From Amylostereum areolatum (lineage: Eukaryota; Basidiomycota; Agaricomycetes; Russulales; Stereaceae): DNA of 64,000 nucleotides. Below, one piece after another: positions 49,009 through 60,422 of this stretch. A program made the translations under genes and the position numbers. How positions within the stretch are numbered: position 1 is the first letter of the stretch; the number at the start of each line of letters is the position of its first letter. The stretch covers positions 682,001 through 746,000 of the forward strand of contig SAXG01000004.1 of NCBI GenBank assembly GCA_012932865.1, given 5' to 3'. Below the pieces are notes generated by a model. The model saw only the letters and a list, made by a program, of their open reading frames with translations, was not told the DNA's origin and ran no database searches.

Positions 49009-50902
49009 CTAGTAGATGCCCGGGACAAACTTCCAGCGGACAATCTCGCAGTAGCGTTCCCAGTCCTTGCCGTACTTGACGGCGCACCGCTCGAAGTCGC
49101 GGCCACAGCGGTGGGTAAGGACGGCGAGGAAGAAGAGGCAGTAAAAGTACGGGATTGGGGAAGCAGTGCCGACGACGGCACCCCAACAGAAGCTCATGGT
49201 CCAGTCCGCGGCGTAATTCTGTGAGGAATTGTGAGTGTAAGAAATGATATAGGAACGGACGGACATACAGGTTTGCGAGAGTAAGCCCACCAGCCGCTAA
49301 CTAAGAGGCGGTCACTGGAACACGAAATGAGCGGAATGACGGCGATGACAATGGAGAAGCCGGGATACGTACCCATGGGCAGTCTGGACGAATTGGGGGT
49401 CCTTGATCATGCGCCAAGGAAGCTGGGGGAATGTCCAGCGTTCCTTATAGCTGCCCGCCAGCTGGCGTTTGAAGTGGCTCTTTTGCGACATCGCCGTGTC
49501 CCATCTGTGTTCATGACGCTTAGCTATCGACCCTCTTCTCGGAACTGAAAAACGCGCTTACATGTAGTACATGGTGATGAGTGTGGCATACAGCAACACA
49601 TAGGTCGGGGTAGAGAAGCGGTACTTCGACGGGTCGTGCGATGCCATGTAGACAACGGAGTTTAGGTAGGTCTACACGATGTCAGTACACTATCTTATCA
49701 AAGACACGACCAACTTACGAAGGGCACACCAGCGAAGTTCCAGAAGATAACCATGAAGCCCCATTTTTCATGGAACATATCCCAGGTTTGGGGGATACAC
49801 TCCTCACCCTTGCCGCTTCGGAAAAAAAAATCAACAAATATCAGACGGGAAGTGAACGGTCAAGGCCCTTACCAGGCATTCAAGTAGAACCAAGTTGCAA
49901 GTACCATAAATGCCATGTTCTACAGAGGAATAAGAGTCACTCAGGTCGAAAATAATATGAGCACGCACCGGCGTGACATAGCCATACTCGTCATATTGCT
50001 TGCACGCGCCTGATATGGACAGCAAAAGCAGTATCATCCATGGCACGCGAACCTCAGCCCACATCTTTAGGTCGATAGAGCCGATGCGCGGGTTAAGCGC
50101 TGCACCCATGAATAAATCGTAAGGGAAGCTGCCCGACATGCGCATAGCCTCTCCGCGGAGGACGGCCCAGAAATAGGTGGCAAATGAGACACCAAAGCCG
50201 TAGATCATGGCAACGGACATGAGGTGACCATAGTTCTCCATGATTTGCGTGAGACGGAAGGTGCCAGTGTAGTGCAGTCCACCGGCGACGGCAAGGGTGA
50301 TGTAGATGCACTGGAGCGCGTTGCAGTTGTACATAAGGGTCTTGTAGTTGAGTGAGGGCACGGGGAGTCCTTCTTGTTGATAACCGGGGATGATACCAGC
50401 GATGACGAGCTCGAAGACGACGAAGAGGCTGTAAACCTTCCATGCCCACGCGTTGGGGCTTGCATCCTGTGAATACGCGTTTAGAACGTATATGCAGACA
50501 TATGTCGCGTGAGACACGTACATCGCGAACGTGAGTCCACATCTGGTAGAAGAAAGGCTTGATATTGTCAACGGATGTAGGGTAGACGAGCTGGCCGTCA
50601 TAGAACCAAAGACATATCCAGAGGTAGTACATAAGCAGCGGGAAGCCAACCATCATCGCTGTGACCCCCCACGGACCACCGAATTCGTACCTGTGGTGGG
50701 CTGTCAGACGAGCCAAAAAAGAAAAGACTCATCGGGAAGATGCTCACTCGAGGTGCTTGTCCAGCAACTGATCGGTTCTCCTGCCCTCGTCAGACACAGA
50801 GAGTTTTTTGTCGGTTGCGCCGTTCTGTTCGGATTTTCCATTGACCTTTCCATTCCTTTGGTGAAGGTCGCCGCTGCTGACGGCGGTGGAGGACGCAGAC
50901 AT
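49009..50902 (-). CDS. ERG4: C-24(28) sterol reductase Erg4
   Basis: Erg4 performs the last step of ergosterol synthesis, reducing the C24(28) double bond with NADPH in the ER membrane. The start at 50902 ([20 protein letters not shown]) is chosen over an upstream Met because family members begin similarly. Then [20 protein letters not shown] with [113 protein letters not shown] with [30 protein letters not shown], and the C-terminal [19 protein letters not shown] to WKFVPGIY. About eight membrane segments. EFGG and WDTA-QK distinguish Erg4 from the Erg24 C-14 reductases. Convergent with MVP1 (250 nt) and divergent from PET117. Confidence 0.92.
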
Positions 50903-51150
50903 AACGGAAGGCGTGAAAATGGTGTAACGAACGTAGGACAAGCGATCGTGCCCAAGTCGTGCCATTTCTATGTACCGGGCGTCTGTGTGTATTGGCGGGC
51001 CGCCACGGTCCGTATGGGTAGGAAATCGCGCCGCGCCGCCCGCGCGCGTCTCTCACTGGCAGCAGATCCTCCCCAAGATCTTCCGTTCGTTTCGACTACT
51101 TACACTTACAAGACATTCACCCTTAAAGGTTTGGGGCACTGGGGTCAACG
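50903..51150. promoter_or_regulatory. Divergent promoter of ERG4 and PET117
   Basis: 248 nt between opposed start codons. GC-rich in the middle (gccgcgccgcccgcgcgcg, about 51028-51047). No TATA box was recognised. Confidence 0.4.
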
Positions 51151-51464
51151 ATGTCCTCGAAGGCCAAGGCAACGTTGCTAGCCGCAATATGCACGACGAC
51201 CCTCATCGTCTGGGGTGTCCACTTTCAGCAAAGGCAGGAGCGGGAGGTGTGTGATGCGGTCATGCTTGATTCCGTCCAGTGCTCATCTTGAGAGAACAGA
51301 CGATGTACCAGGGGGTTCTGCGGGATGACGAGCGGAGGCGTGAAAAGATGCGGCAGAGGGAGGAGGACTTGCGCGAGTCACAGCGTAGGCGAGAAGTTTA
51401 CGAGAGCGTGCAGCGGGTTGGTACCTCGCCCATCTCACCGGCAGCCACGGGGAATGCGACGTGA
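51151..51464 (+). CDS. PET117: Cytochrome c oxidase assembly protein Pet117
   Basis: Pet117 is a small mitochondrial protein needed, with Cox15, for haem A supply to complex IV. Exon 1 reads MSSKAKATLLAAICTTTLIV with WGVHFQQRQERE, one N-terminal membrane segment. A GTGTGT...AACAG intron (about 51250-51300) joins it to TMYQGVLRDDERRREKMRQR, a charged helix (EEDLRESQRRREVYESVQRV) and a short tail. Total about 85 residues, the usual family size. The start is fixed by the conserved MSSKAK start. Confidence 0.9.
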
Positions 51465-52110
51465 CGGTCCTTCATGCACTCTCTAGCTCTGCCCCCCTGA
51501 GTGTAATGGCATCGCACTTTTCAATCAAGATGTCTTCCCGCGGAGTTTGTTCAAGGGTCGAACGTGGCTCGAATGAGGGAGAACTAGCGCGGAGATTCTT
51601 CCCCGCAACAGTGCACTGGCGATTGGCACCGCACGGCAAACGATGAACGGTAATGTGGCTGACAATCCTGACATACACCTAGGATAAACATCAAGGGTCC
51701 TTCCTTGCACGCTTTCCTTCCATAACTCACGTCGGCTCATCCTTCCTGTCCCCTTGTCGCAATGGGTCGCTCATCCAAGGGACCATGTTCCGTACACTTT
51801 CCGTGCAGACTTCTTGCTCCTTTCCCCGGCTGTGTACGCGGTTCACAACCACCGGACCGGTGTTTCACGGACCGCAAAGACGAGAAAGCCTGTGGGATCG
51901 AGTGGAGACGGCAGCCGCTGGAAGGCGCTGGGCGTAAACTCGCGGTCTAATCGAGCGCCTCCATGACTTTTTGCCTGGCCTGACGGGCTTCCCAGTCTTC
52001 AACATGACAGCCTCTTTTCCCCTTACGTCCTATCCTTTTTTAGATTCACTGGGATCCTATATAACCTCCTTCGCTCTTCTCAACGTCCTCCACCTCCTTC
52101 GCTTGCCATC
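51465..52110. promoter_or_regulatory. Promoter region of the psi-factor oxygenase, with TATA box
   Basis: 646 nt between two + strand genes. TATATAA at 52058-52064 lies about 50 nt before the start codon at 52111 and is followed by a CT-rich initiator-like tract. The rest shows no supported gene. Confidence 0.55.
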
Positions 52111-55100
52111 ATGTCCTCTCTTCCTCCAAGGCCTTCCAAGTTCTTTAGCAGGCAACCCGTCCGTCTTCTTCCATCTGTTCACGCGCTATCGCCTCACGCC
52201 TTTCCAGACCACCACTGCGCCCAAGGCGACCACCGCCGAGAATGACCAGGAAGGTACTGGTCCAAGGCTTATTCAGGATATTCGAGACCAGGTTCGTCCC
52301 CTACTTAGCGCGCGTTTCCGCCGCATACACTTACCTCTTACATGTTTTCGTAGATTAAGCGTGGCATCTCTGGTTACGTTGAGCCCTCCAGTATCGTCAG
52401 TATATGCACCGTTATTGACTCCGTCCTTTTCTCACCTTCCTTTCTCAGAGTGCCGTTCTTGATCTCATCAAAAATGTCAATGACCTCGATGATCGCAAAA
52501 TGCTGGTATGTTTGCCCCAGTCTCGTTTGATGCGACTGTTCATATTTCGTCCAAAGCTCGAACACGCCCTCACGCTGATGTCGCGCATGCCGGACGAGTT
52601 CAAATGGGCACAGGAGATGCTTCAGAGAGGCACAGTCGAACTGTGTATGTTGCCGTTTCGCCCTTCTCTCTATTCCACCTGAATCCTTCCTCCATCAAGT
52701 GTATAACGACCTACCCCATCCTCCGGCGACCTACATCGGGCCGCAGTACTCGTTCCGAAACATTGATGGGTCATTCAACAATGTCACAGATCCAGAGATG
52801 GGCAAGGCTGGCACTCCTTACGCCCGCAGCGTGCAGCAGACGCATCCTCTTCCTCAAAACATGCTTCCCGATGCCGGCCTTATATTCGATACTCTGCTCA
52901 AGCGCGATAACGTATGCTAGTTCCTCTACTATGCATACCACTCTGCCTTACTGATGTCGATTCAGTTTGTCAAACATCCGGCAGGCCTGTCTAGCATGAT
53001 GTTTTCTTTTGCGGCACTCGTTATTCACACGTACGTATTTCTACCCGTACCCTTACTCGTCTCACCTTCCCTCAGTGTCTTCCGGACTTCGCACGAGAAC
53101 GTGAATATCAACGAGACTTCTTCTTACGTCGATCTCGCGCCCCTGTATGGATCGACGGTCGAAGCTTCGAACAAGATTCGCCAACTTGAGGGACCCAATT
53201 TCGGCCGCGGGCTTCTTTACAATGATACGTTCGCAGAAGATCGCTTGCTTCTTCTTCCTCCGGCGGTTTGCGTTTTGCTCGTTCTCTTCAGTCGTAACCA
53301 CAATGCACGTGTCTGTTTACCTTGGTCTCCGCACTAAGGAAGCTGACGACATCTTCAGTATATTGCTCATAAGCTATTGGAGATCAACGAGCGGGACACG
53401 TGGAAGGATCCCAAAGATCTCAAGCCCGCCGAACTTCTCAGTCAGGATAATGAAATTTTCCACACCGCCCGCCTCGTCAATTGTGCATGGTTCGCCTCGG
53501 CGATCTTTTCCGACTACTTCGGTAGTATCTTGGGTCTGGTCAGACAAGGGAGTAACTGGAGCTTGAATCCATTTGGCGTCAGTTTCTTCGGCTATCTCCA
53601 GTGCTGTCATTCTGATCATATATCTGTGCAGGAAATGCGAGACTCGGACCACAAATTGTTTGAGCGTGGCAGAGGCAACGTCTGTAGCGTCGAGGTATGT
53701 GCCGAAGTTGAACAGATCTCATCCCTCTCATAATACTTCTAGTTCAACTGCTTGTATCGATGGCACGCGACAACGTCCGAGGTAGACGAAAAATGGATCG
53801 AACAGCTCATGGACCAGACCTTCCCCAACAAGTCGATTGACGAGGTATAGCCTTTTGGCAATCTTCTTCCGGTAACGAGAAACTGACGTTGCGCTAGCTG
53901 AAGCCAACGGATTTCATTACTGCCCTGAAGGATATCAAAGCTAAAGAACCCGACGTCCAGCACTGGACGTTTGGAAGGTCGAGTCCCGATCGATTGAACC
54001 ATGTGCCATCATTGACGATTTGCCGGATAGAATGCAGCGACAGGAAGACGGGTCGTTTAAAACGACAGATCTGGCAGCTATTATCAAGAACGCGTGTGTT
54101 TGGATTACTCTCTATTTCATCTTTTAGCCTTACCGTTCCTTCGGCAGAACGGAGCATCCCGCCTCAGCATTCAAGGCTCGAGGAACGCCTCATATTATGA
54201 GACTTCACGAGATCATGGGCATAGAAGCAAACCGCAGATGGGGCGTATGCTCGTTGAATGAATTCCGCAAGGTAAGCGGCCCTCGGTGATGATGTCATTT
54301 GGTACTCACCGACCTTTGCGTAGTTCCTTGGCCTCAAACGTAAGCTGCACTTCCTGCATATTGCTCTGATGTGACGCCTTAACTCGTTAACCAGCATACG
54401 CAAGCTTTCTGGAGTGGAATCCCGATCCCGAAATCGCGGAAGCTGCAGAAAGGCTGTACGGAGATATTGAGAGACTGGAGCTTTACGTCGGTCTTCAAGC
54501 TGAAGAGGCCAAGCCTGTCGTTGACGGTGCCGGTCTCTGTCCAGGTATATTCTTCTCTCCGCCTTATGTAGAGTTCAGTTGACTAGACCTTTCACAGGAT
54601 ACACCATTAGTCGTGCCATTCTGAGCGACGCTATTGCCCTGACGCGCGGAGACAGGTTTTTTACGGCTGATTACACTCCTTTCAACATGACCGCCTGGGG
54701 CTACGCTGATTGCCAACGCGATCCTGATGGGCCGGGTAACGGAAGCATGCTAGGACGTCTCCTCCTCCGCACACTGCCAGGGGAGTATGAAGAGAATAGC
54801 ACATATGCTTGGTTCCCGTTGCAGACGCCGGAGTCGATGAAGGGCTTCTTGAAGAAACTCGACATGGAGGCTCAGTACAAGTTTGAAAGGCCGGGTGACC
54901 CCCAACCTGTTGTCACGATCAAAGAGTATCGTGACATCGAGCAAATCATGAAGAGCTCCGAGTTCAAGGAGCCCTACGGCGTCAAGGCATCTCGCGTCCT
55001 TGAGGGTGACGGGTATGTCTATCTCTACTTTGTGCTTCAGAGGTAGTTTGATCCTTTGCCAGGTTTTTCATTGCCACCGAAGACACAATCCGTGGCACTC

Positions 55101-56707
55101 GTCAGCAAGAGGAAGTATTGCGTGCGCTTGCCCCTTCAGACAAAGCATCCGACAGCATTGCCCAGTTTTTCTACCAGAAGACTCGCAGTCTCCTGCAGTC
55201 TAAGTCGTTCACTTTGTCAGATAAAAGTGTCAAGAATGTGGACATCGTTCGCGACGTGCTGCGATACGCTCCTTTGCACTGGGCTGCCACTGAAATCGTA
55301 AGCCGTCTATAGTCGTTTTGGGTCGAGAGATCTTACAATCTACTATCGATTCAGGCTGGTATTCAGCTGAAGTCGGACAAGCATGATTCCGGGGTGTACA
55401 CCGAACCTGAACTGTACGAGATGCTCGCGGACATTTCTTCGTAGGTTTCTGAGCCATTACATTCTATACCATGCATTGACGATCTTGCAAGCTTCCTCTT
55501 CTTGGACTCTGATCCTTCGAAGGGGTTGAGATTGGAGCAAAGGGTACGCGAGCACATAAGGGACCTCAAACGTCACATCAGGACGAACCTCGTTGCTGGT
55601 AACAGGGTAAACTCGATACTTCAACACCTTGACTTGTTCGCTGACTCTCCTTCAGCTGTCCATAGTCGGGACCCTCCAGAACCTTTTCAACCGTTCGCCG
55701 AAGAAGGCCCGTCATCCTTTCGCGCAAAGTTTATTCGAGCAGGGTGGTAGTGTGGATGCGGTCACGAATAACATACTGGCAATCATGGTGGGCGCCACAG
55801 CACAGTTGTCGCAATGTAAGCTTTTGATTCTTCGCGGCATTGGTCCTTGCCCGACAATCTCTTCGTACAGGCCTCATCAATGCTGTCAACTTCTACATGA
55901 ATAGCACCGATCTTATCGCACAAGTGAAGACTGCAGGTGCGAACAATGCCGGGTTGGAAGGATACATTTATGAGTCTATGAGTGAGTATAGTTAGCTGGT
56001 GTCAGGGTCCGTGGAAATACTAACGCGTTGATGGTAGGGCTCGACCCTCCTTTCCGTGGTATTTATCGAGAAGCTACCTCGGACCAAACTATCGGTAGCC
56101 ACACGATCAGCAAGGGCCAGCGCGTTTTTGTCGATATTGCAGCAGCGAGTCATGATGTGAGTGGGAATGCGCGCTCTCTTTTGGACTCAATACTGATGTG
56201 ACTTACCTTCAGCCTGATGTATTCCCGGATCCGAGGAAGTTTGACATCAACCGCCAATCGCATGGAAAGTATCTCACCGGCGACGGGGCGACCCGGTACG
56301 ACGCCTCCGTTTTCACAACGGGCTGAGACTGATTATCCTTGTGTGTAGATGCCTGGGCGATGACCTGACAACGAAGGTAAGCTCAGTTGATGTGGCGCAG
56401 AAGAGCTGGAAAGGCTGATCCAAGGTTTCTCCCTGTAGATCATGGGCCAGGTCATTCGCGCTGTGTTCGAGGTTGACAACCTTCGCCGGGCTCCAGGCGA
56501 CTCGGGCAGGACTGAAGCGATACAAGACGGACGCGGAGACCTCGCTTCGTTATGAATATCTTGGGTCCGACCAACTCCCTAGTGCTTGGCCCAACTCTAT
56601 GCTTCTTCAGGTAGGCTTTTATTTCGAGGTGATCGAACGTTTACTGAAAGTTATGACAGTTCGATCTCCCTGGAACGGCTCCCATTGTCTCGGCCACTGC
56701 TGTCTGA
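52111..56707 (+). CDS. ppo: Psi-factor-producing oxygenase / linoleate diol synthase-like (haem dioxygenase plus P450)
   Basis: Ppo enzymes oxidise linoleic acid to hydroperoxides with an animal-peroxidase-like domain and rearrange them with a C-terminal P450. Start MSSLPPRPSKFFSRQP, then IKRGISGYVEPSS, DLIKNVNDLDDRKML. Dioxygenase part: DLPHPPATYIGPQYSFRNID, GTPYARSVQQ, FAALVIHTVF (distal His), SSYVDLAPLYGS, TFAEDRLLLLPPAVCVLLVL with FSRNHN and YIAHKLLEIN, and FNCLYRWHATTS with the catalytic Tyr. P450 part: LRYAPLHWAATEI, NNILAIMVGATAQLSQ, RLDPPFRGIYREA, GQRVFVDIAAASHDPDVFPD and the haem loop GATRCLGDDLT with its Cys. About twenty short introns. An extra base (56511) separates PGDSGR from LKRYKTDAETSLR; the true end is then TAPIVSATAV at 56707. 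Product specificity is unknown. Confidence 0.9.
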
Positions 56708-57094
56708 TAGGATACTGTTGACGTTCGCTACTCCATGATATTCTGTGCTTTCTGTCCGGTTGCTCTCGATCTTTACAATGTATACGCATCGCTGTACTTA
56801 ATGTTCAATGTTTCTTCATGTCCTGAAATATGTGAGCCCAAGTACGGACGAAATATTGTAAGTAAGTGTTCGTGATTCAATCGTGATCAGAGGAAGAGTC
56901 GGGATAGTCGGATGGTCGGACCGATAGTTCCGGTGGTTGCGCTCCGCCTCGGAGTCATTCATCTCAGCGAGCCATCCAAAAACCATCCGTTCAAACTTCA
57001 TCGAGATTCGAGAGAGCAGATTGAATCACATTCACGTATTCAGACTCGTTCCCACTTCTTTACAGTATCAAGCTCCCGCCTGTAGTGGACCACC
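56708..57094. other. Spacer between the oxygenase gene and QNS1
   Basis: 387 nt containing the 3' end of one gene and the promoter of the next. No motif was recognised. Confidence 0.4.
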
Positions 57095-60000
57095 ATGGGG
57101 CACCTGATTACGCTCGCAACGTACGTTCTACTCCCGCTCGACTCTTAATCTCGCTAATCCCGGCCCAGATGGTATGTTTTCACGCTTGCACCACGAAGGC
57201 CACATACATATACATTTCTTCTAGCTCCTTGAATCAATGGGCCCTGGACTTCCAGGCATGTACTTGTTGAAGTGTTTCCCGCTTTATCTTACTGTCCGAA
57301 TGCAGGGTAACATGGAGCGCATCCTTACCAGCATCGCGACCGCCAAGGAGCGTGGGGCGACACTCAGAGTGGGTCCGGAGTTGGAGATTCCGTGAGTGTT
57401 CTGTATGTGCTCGGTAGACACACAGCCAACCTTGCAATAGTGGATATGGATGCCTGGATCACTTCCTTGAGGGTGCGCTCTCGTCGTCCGAAAGACTTGT
57501 CGCTTCCCGACTATAAGTACGTACAGGTGATACCGTTACTTCATTCCTGGGAGGTCCTCGCGAAGATCCTTGCATCAGATGGAGCCAAAGATATCGTCTG
57601 CGATATAGGCATGTCCTGTCTATCCCTGTCTCCTCTTCCACCGTGCCCTTTTCATTTCAATTTACAGGCCCGTCATGCACAAGAATGTTATATACAACTG
57701 TCGCGTTGTGATACACAACAAGCAGATACTGCTCATCCGACCCAAGATGTGGCTCGCGAACGACGGGAATTACAGGGAGCTGCGGTATTTTACGCCATGG
57801 CAGAAACATAGGCAGTGGGAAGACCATTATCTACCGAGGATTGTTCAGGCTGTTACCTGATCAGGTCCGCGCACTCAGACTTGAGTTAACTTGACGTGCT
57901 CACCTTTGGATAGGTCAAGGTCCCCTTTGGGGACTGCGTCATCAGTACGGTGGACACTTGCATCGGCATCGAACTCTGCGAAGAGTTGTTTACCCCCGCT
58001 AGGTCAGTAGACGTTCCTTGACCGACGCTGTCTTCATGTTTATTTATCTTATCAGTCCCCATATATTGATGGGTCCTTGACGGCGTCGAGATCTTCACCA
58101 ACTCGAGTGGCAGCCACCACGAGCTCAGAAAGCTACACACCCGCGTGGATCTTATCAGGGAGGCGACGCAGAAGGTCCGGTATCCCTACCCACCTATATT
58201 CCTTATGTCTTCCTGACCTCAATCCATAGCTCGGCGGTGTGTATCTCTATGCAAACCAACAAGGCTGCGACGGTGATCGTTTGTACTACGACGGATGCGC
58301 CATGATAGCACTCAATGGAGAGATCATCGCGCAAGGCTCGCAGTTCTCGCTAAACGATGTTGAGGTCGTCAGCGCGACTATCGACATCGAGGACGTTCGG
58401 GCCCACCGTGCGAAGAGCAGTCCGTAGCATGCAGGCGGCCTCGAGCGAGCGTTATCATCGCATTGAAGCGGCCATCGCATTGTCTGGGGGCAAAGTTCGA
58501 AGAGATCGCGCAGTTCAATAAGGGGATTCCGCATACAGTCAGGTACCATAGCCCCGAAGAGGAGATAGCGTGTGTTCTCTTTCTCTATGGATTTCAGGCA
58601 GTGCATGGCTAACGAGTGATTCAGGCTAGGCCCCGCGAGCTGGCTCTGGGACTATCTCCGTCGTTCGCGAACTCAAGGATACTTCCTTGCCTTTGAGCGG
58701 TGGTATCGACAGCTGTGCGACCGCCTGTCATCGTCTATTCAATGTGCAAGCTCGTCGCAGAGGCGGCCAACAGAGCAGGTATACTACTTCTAAGTTACTG
58801 GGAAATCTCCAGACCTGAATAAGATGAAGCAGATAAACAGGTTATAGCGGATGCTCGTCGCATGGTCGGCGAGCCCGAAGATTCTGGCTATATCCCTTCG
58901 GACCCAAAGGAGTTTTGCGGACGCATTATGCACACATGCTACATGGGCACGGAGAACTCGAGTAGGGAGACACGGCAACGTGCGAAACAACTCGCGGAGT
59001 CGATCGGCAGGTGACTCACCATCGTTTTTGCTATGAAACGTAGCGCTGACCGATCATTGGTACCACAGCTATCACACTGACTTGAACATGGACTCTATCG
59101 TGACCTCAGTGCGCAACTTGTTTGGCTACATCACCGGCGTGAAGCCTCAGTTCCGTGCACATGGTGGCACAAACGCGGAAAACCTTGCGCTGCAGAATAT
59201 ACAGGCGAGACTACGGATGGTGCTCGCGTATATGTTTGCGCAATTGTTGCCTTGGGTGAGAGGTCGGGTCGGTGGTTTGTTGGTACTCGGGTCCGCCAAT
59301 GTGGACGAAAGGCAAGCACCCTTTGCATTTGTTGAAGAACAAGGGGGTAACGTTGGTGTGCAGTCTGAGAGGCTATCTTACCAAGTACGATTGCTCATCA
59401 GGTATACCGGTACCCTTTACTTATGTTCCACTGTACTGACGTGGTTACTTCCAGCGGATGTAAATCCAATCGGCGGTATCAGTAAGACGGACCTCAAGAA
59501 GTTCATTGCGTATGCGCAGGTTCAGTTCGACCTGCCGGTCCTGGGAAGGTAATCATGTTTGTTTGAGGGAATGGGAGCCACTGAAATCGACTTTATGCAG
59601 CTTCTTGGATGCTGTTCCGACAGCAGAACTCGAGCCTATCTCGGAAACCTACGTACAGGCTGACGAGGTTAGTTTCGAGCACACTGATCTTCTAAAACAT
59701 CCGTGGACTGATATATCTGGCTTAACAGGCAGACATGGGCATGACCTACGACGAGCTTTCGGTCTTCGGCCGGCTACGCAAGGTCGAGAAGTGTGGTCCG
59801 TATAGCATGTTTACGAAGCTTGTCCATGAGTGGGGATACTTTCTCTCCCCGACGCAAGTACGTATAATCAGTCTGTTGGGGATGGGTCGTCGTACTCATC
59901 AGCCAATGGTAGATCGCGGAAAAGGTCAAACTCTTTTACTTTGAATATGCGCGCAATCGGCACAAAATGACCACGCTCACGCCGTCCTATCATGCGGTCA

Positions 60001-60252
60001 GCGCCCTCCTTTGTCAACACGTATCGTTGCTAATGTCAGGTTAAGGAGTCGTATAGCCCTGACGATAACCGTACGTCTCAGTCCTTCATTTGAACGCACA
60101 CCAACTAATGTATTGCTTATATGATAGGTTTCGACTTGAGACCATTTCTGTACCCCGTGCGCTTCCCGTGGCAGTTCAAGAAGATAGACGACATTGCGGC
60201 GGCCCTACCAGACAGGTCGCAGAGCGTCCCGGAAAAGGCCAAGAAGGAGTAG
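57095..60252 (+). CDS. QNS1: Glutamine-dependent NAD+ synthetase Qns1 (nitrilase + NAD synthase)
   Basis: Qns1 makes NAD+ from deamido-NAD+, ATP and glutamine in the cytosol. Start MGHLITLAT; then, through a 3-nt microexon, [11 protein letters not shown]. Glutaminase triad: Glu in RVGPELEIP, Lys in [20 protein letters not shown], Cys in [13 protein letters not shown]. Also [31 protein letters not shown] and [20 protein letters not shown]. Synthase part: P-loop [11 protein letters not shown] (about 58690-58725), [112 protein letters not shown] and [16 protein letters not shown]. Two introns use GC donors (57256-57305 and 59312-59363). Seven extra single bases break the frame between 57538 and 58725, none after. 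Identity is certain; the reading frame as given is not intact. Confidence 0.93.
57169..57171 (+). other. 3-nt microexon (ATG) of QNS1
   Basis: Exon 1 ends ...GCAAC before GTACGT (57121); intron 1 ends GGCCCAG at 57168; ATG at 57169-57171 is followed directly by the donor GTATGT; intron 2 ends TTCTAG at 57224. Joining AC + ATG + CTCC gives ACA TGC TCC, the conserved LATC-x-LNQW. Skipping it would remove the Cys and shorten the motif by one residue. Both flanking introns are 48-53 nt, the usual size here. Confidence 0.75.
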
Positions 60253-60422
60253 ACAAGTGATTTACAAGGGGGAATAAACCAAAACGTGAAGTGTTCGACG
60301 TGTACCGATTTCAATGTATCTTGCTATTACTATCAACATCAGCCGACTTGCAAGTACAAGTGTCAAGCGAGATGTGCAAAAAGCTGCATTGGGACTCGGC
60401 CATCGTTCGGATGGTGGATTCG

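Noticed and set aside
57613..57667. GC donor (G|GCATGT) in QNS1 at the DIGM-PVMHKN junction
   Set aside because: Using the GT two codons on (GGCAT|GTCC) gives the exact conserved DIGMPVMHKN in frame, so a normal GT-AG intron is preferred.
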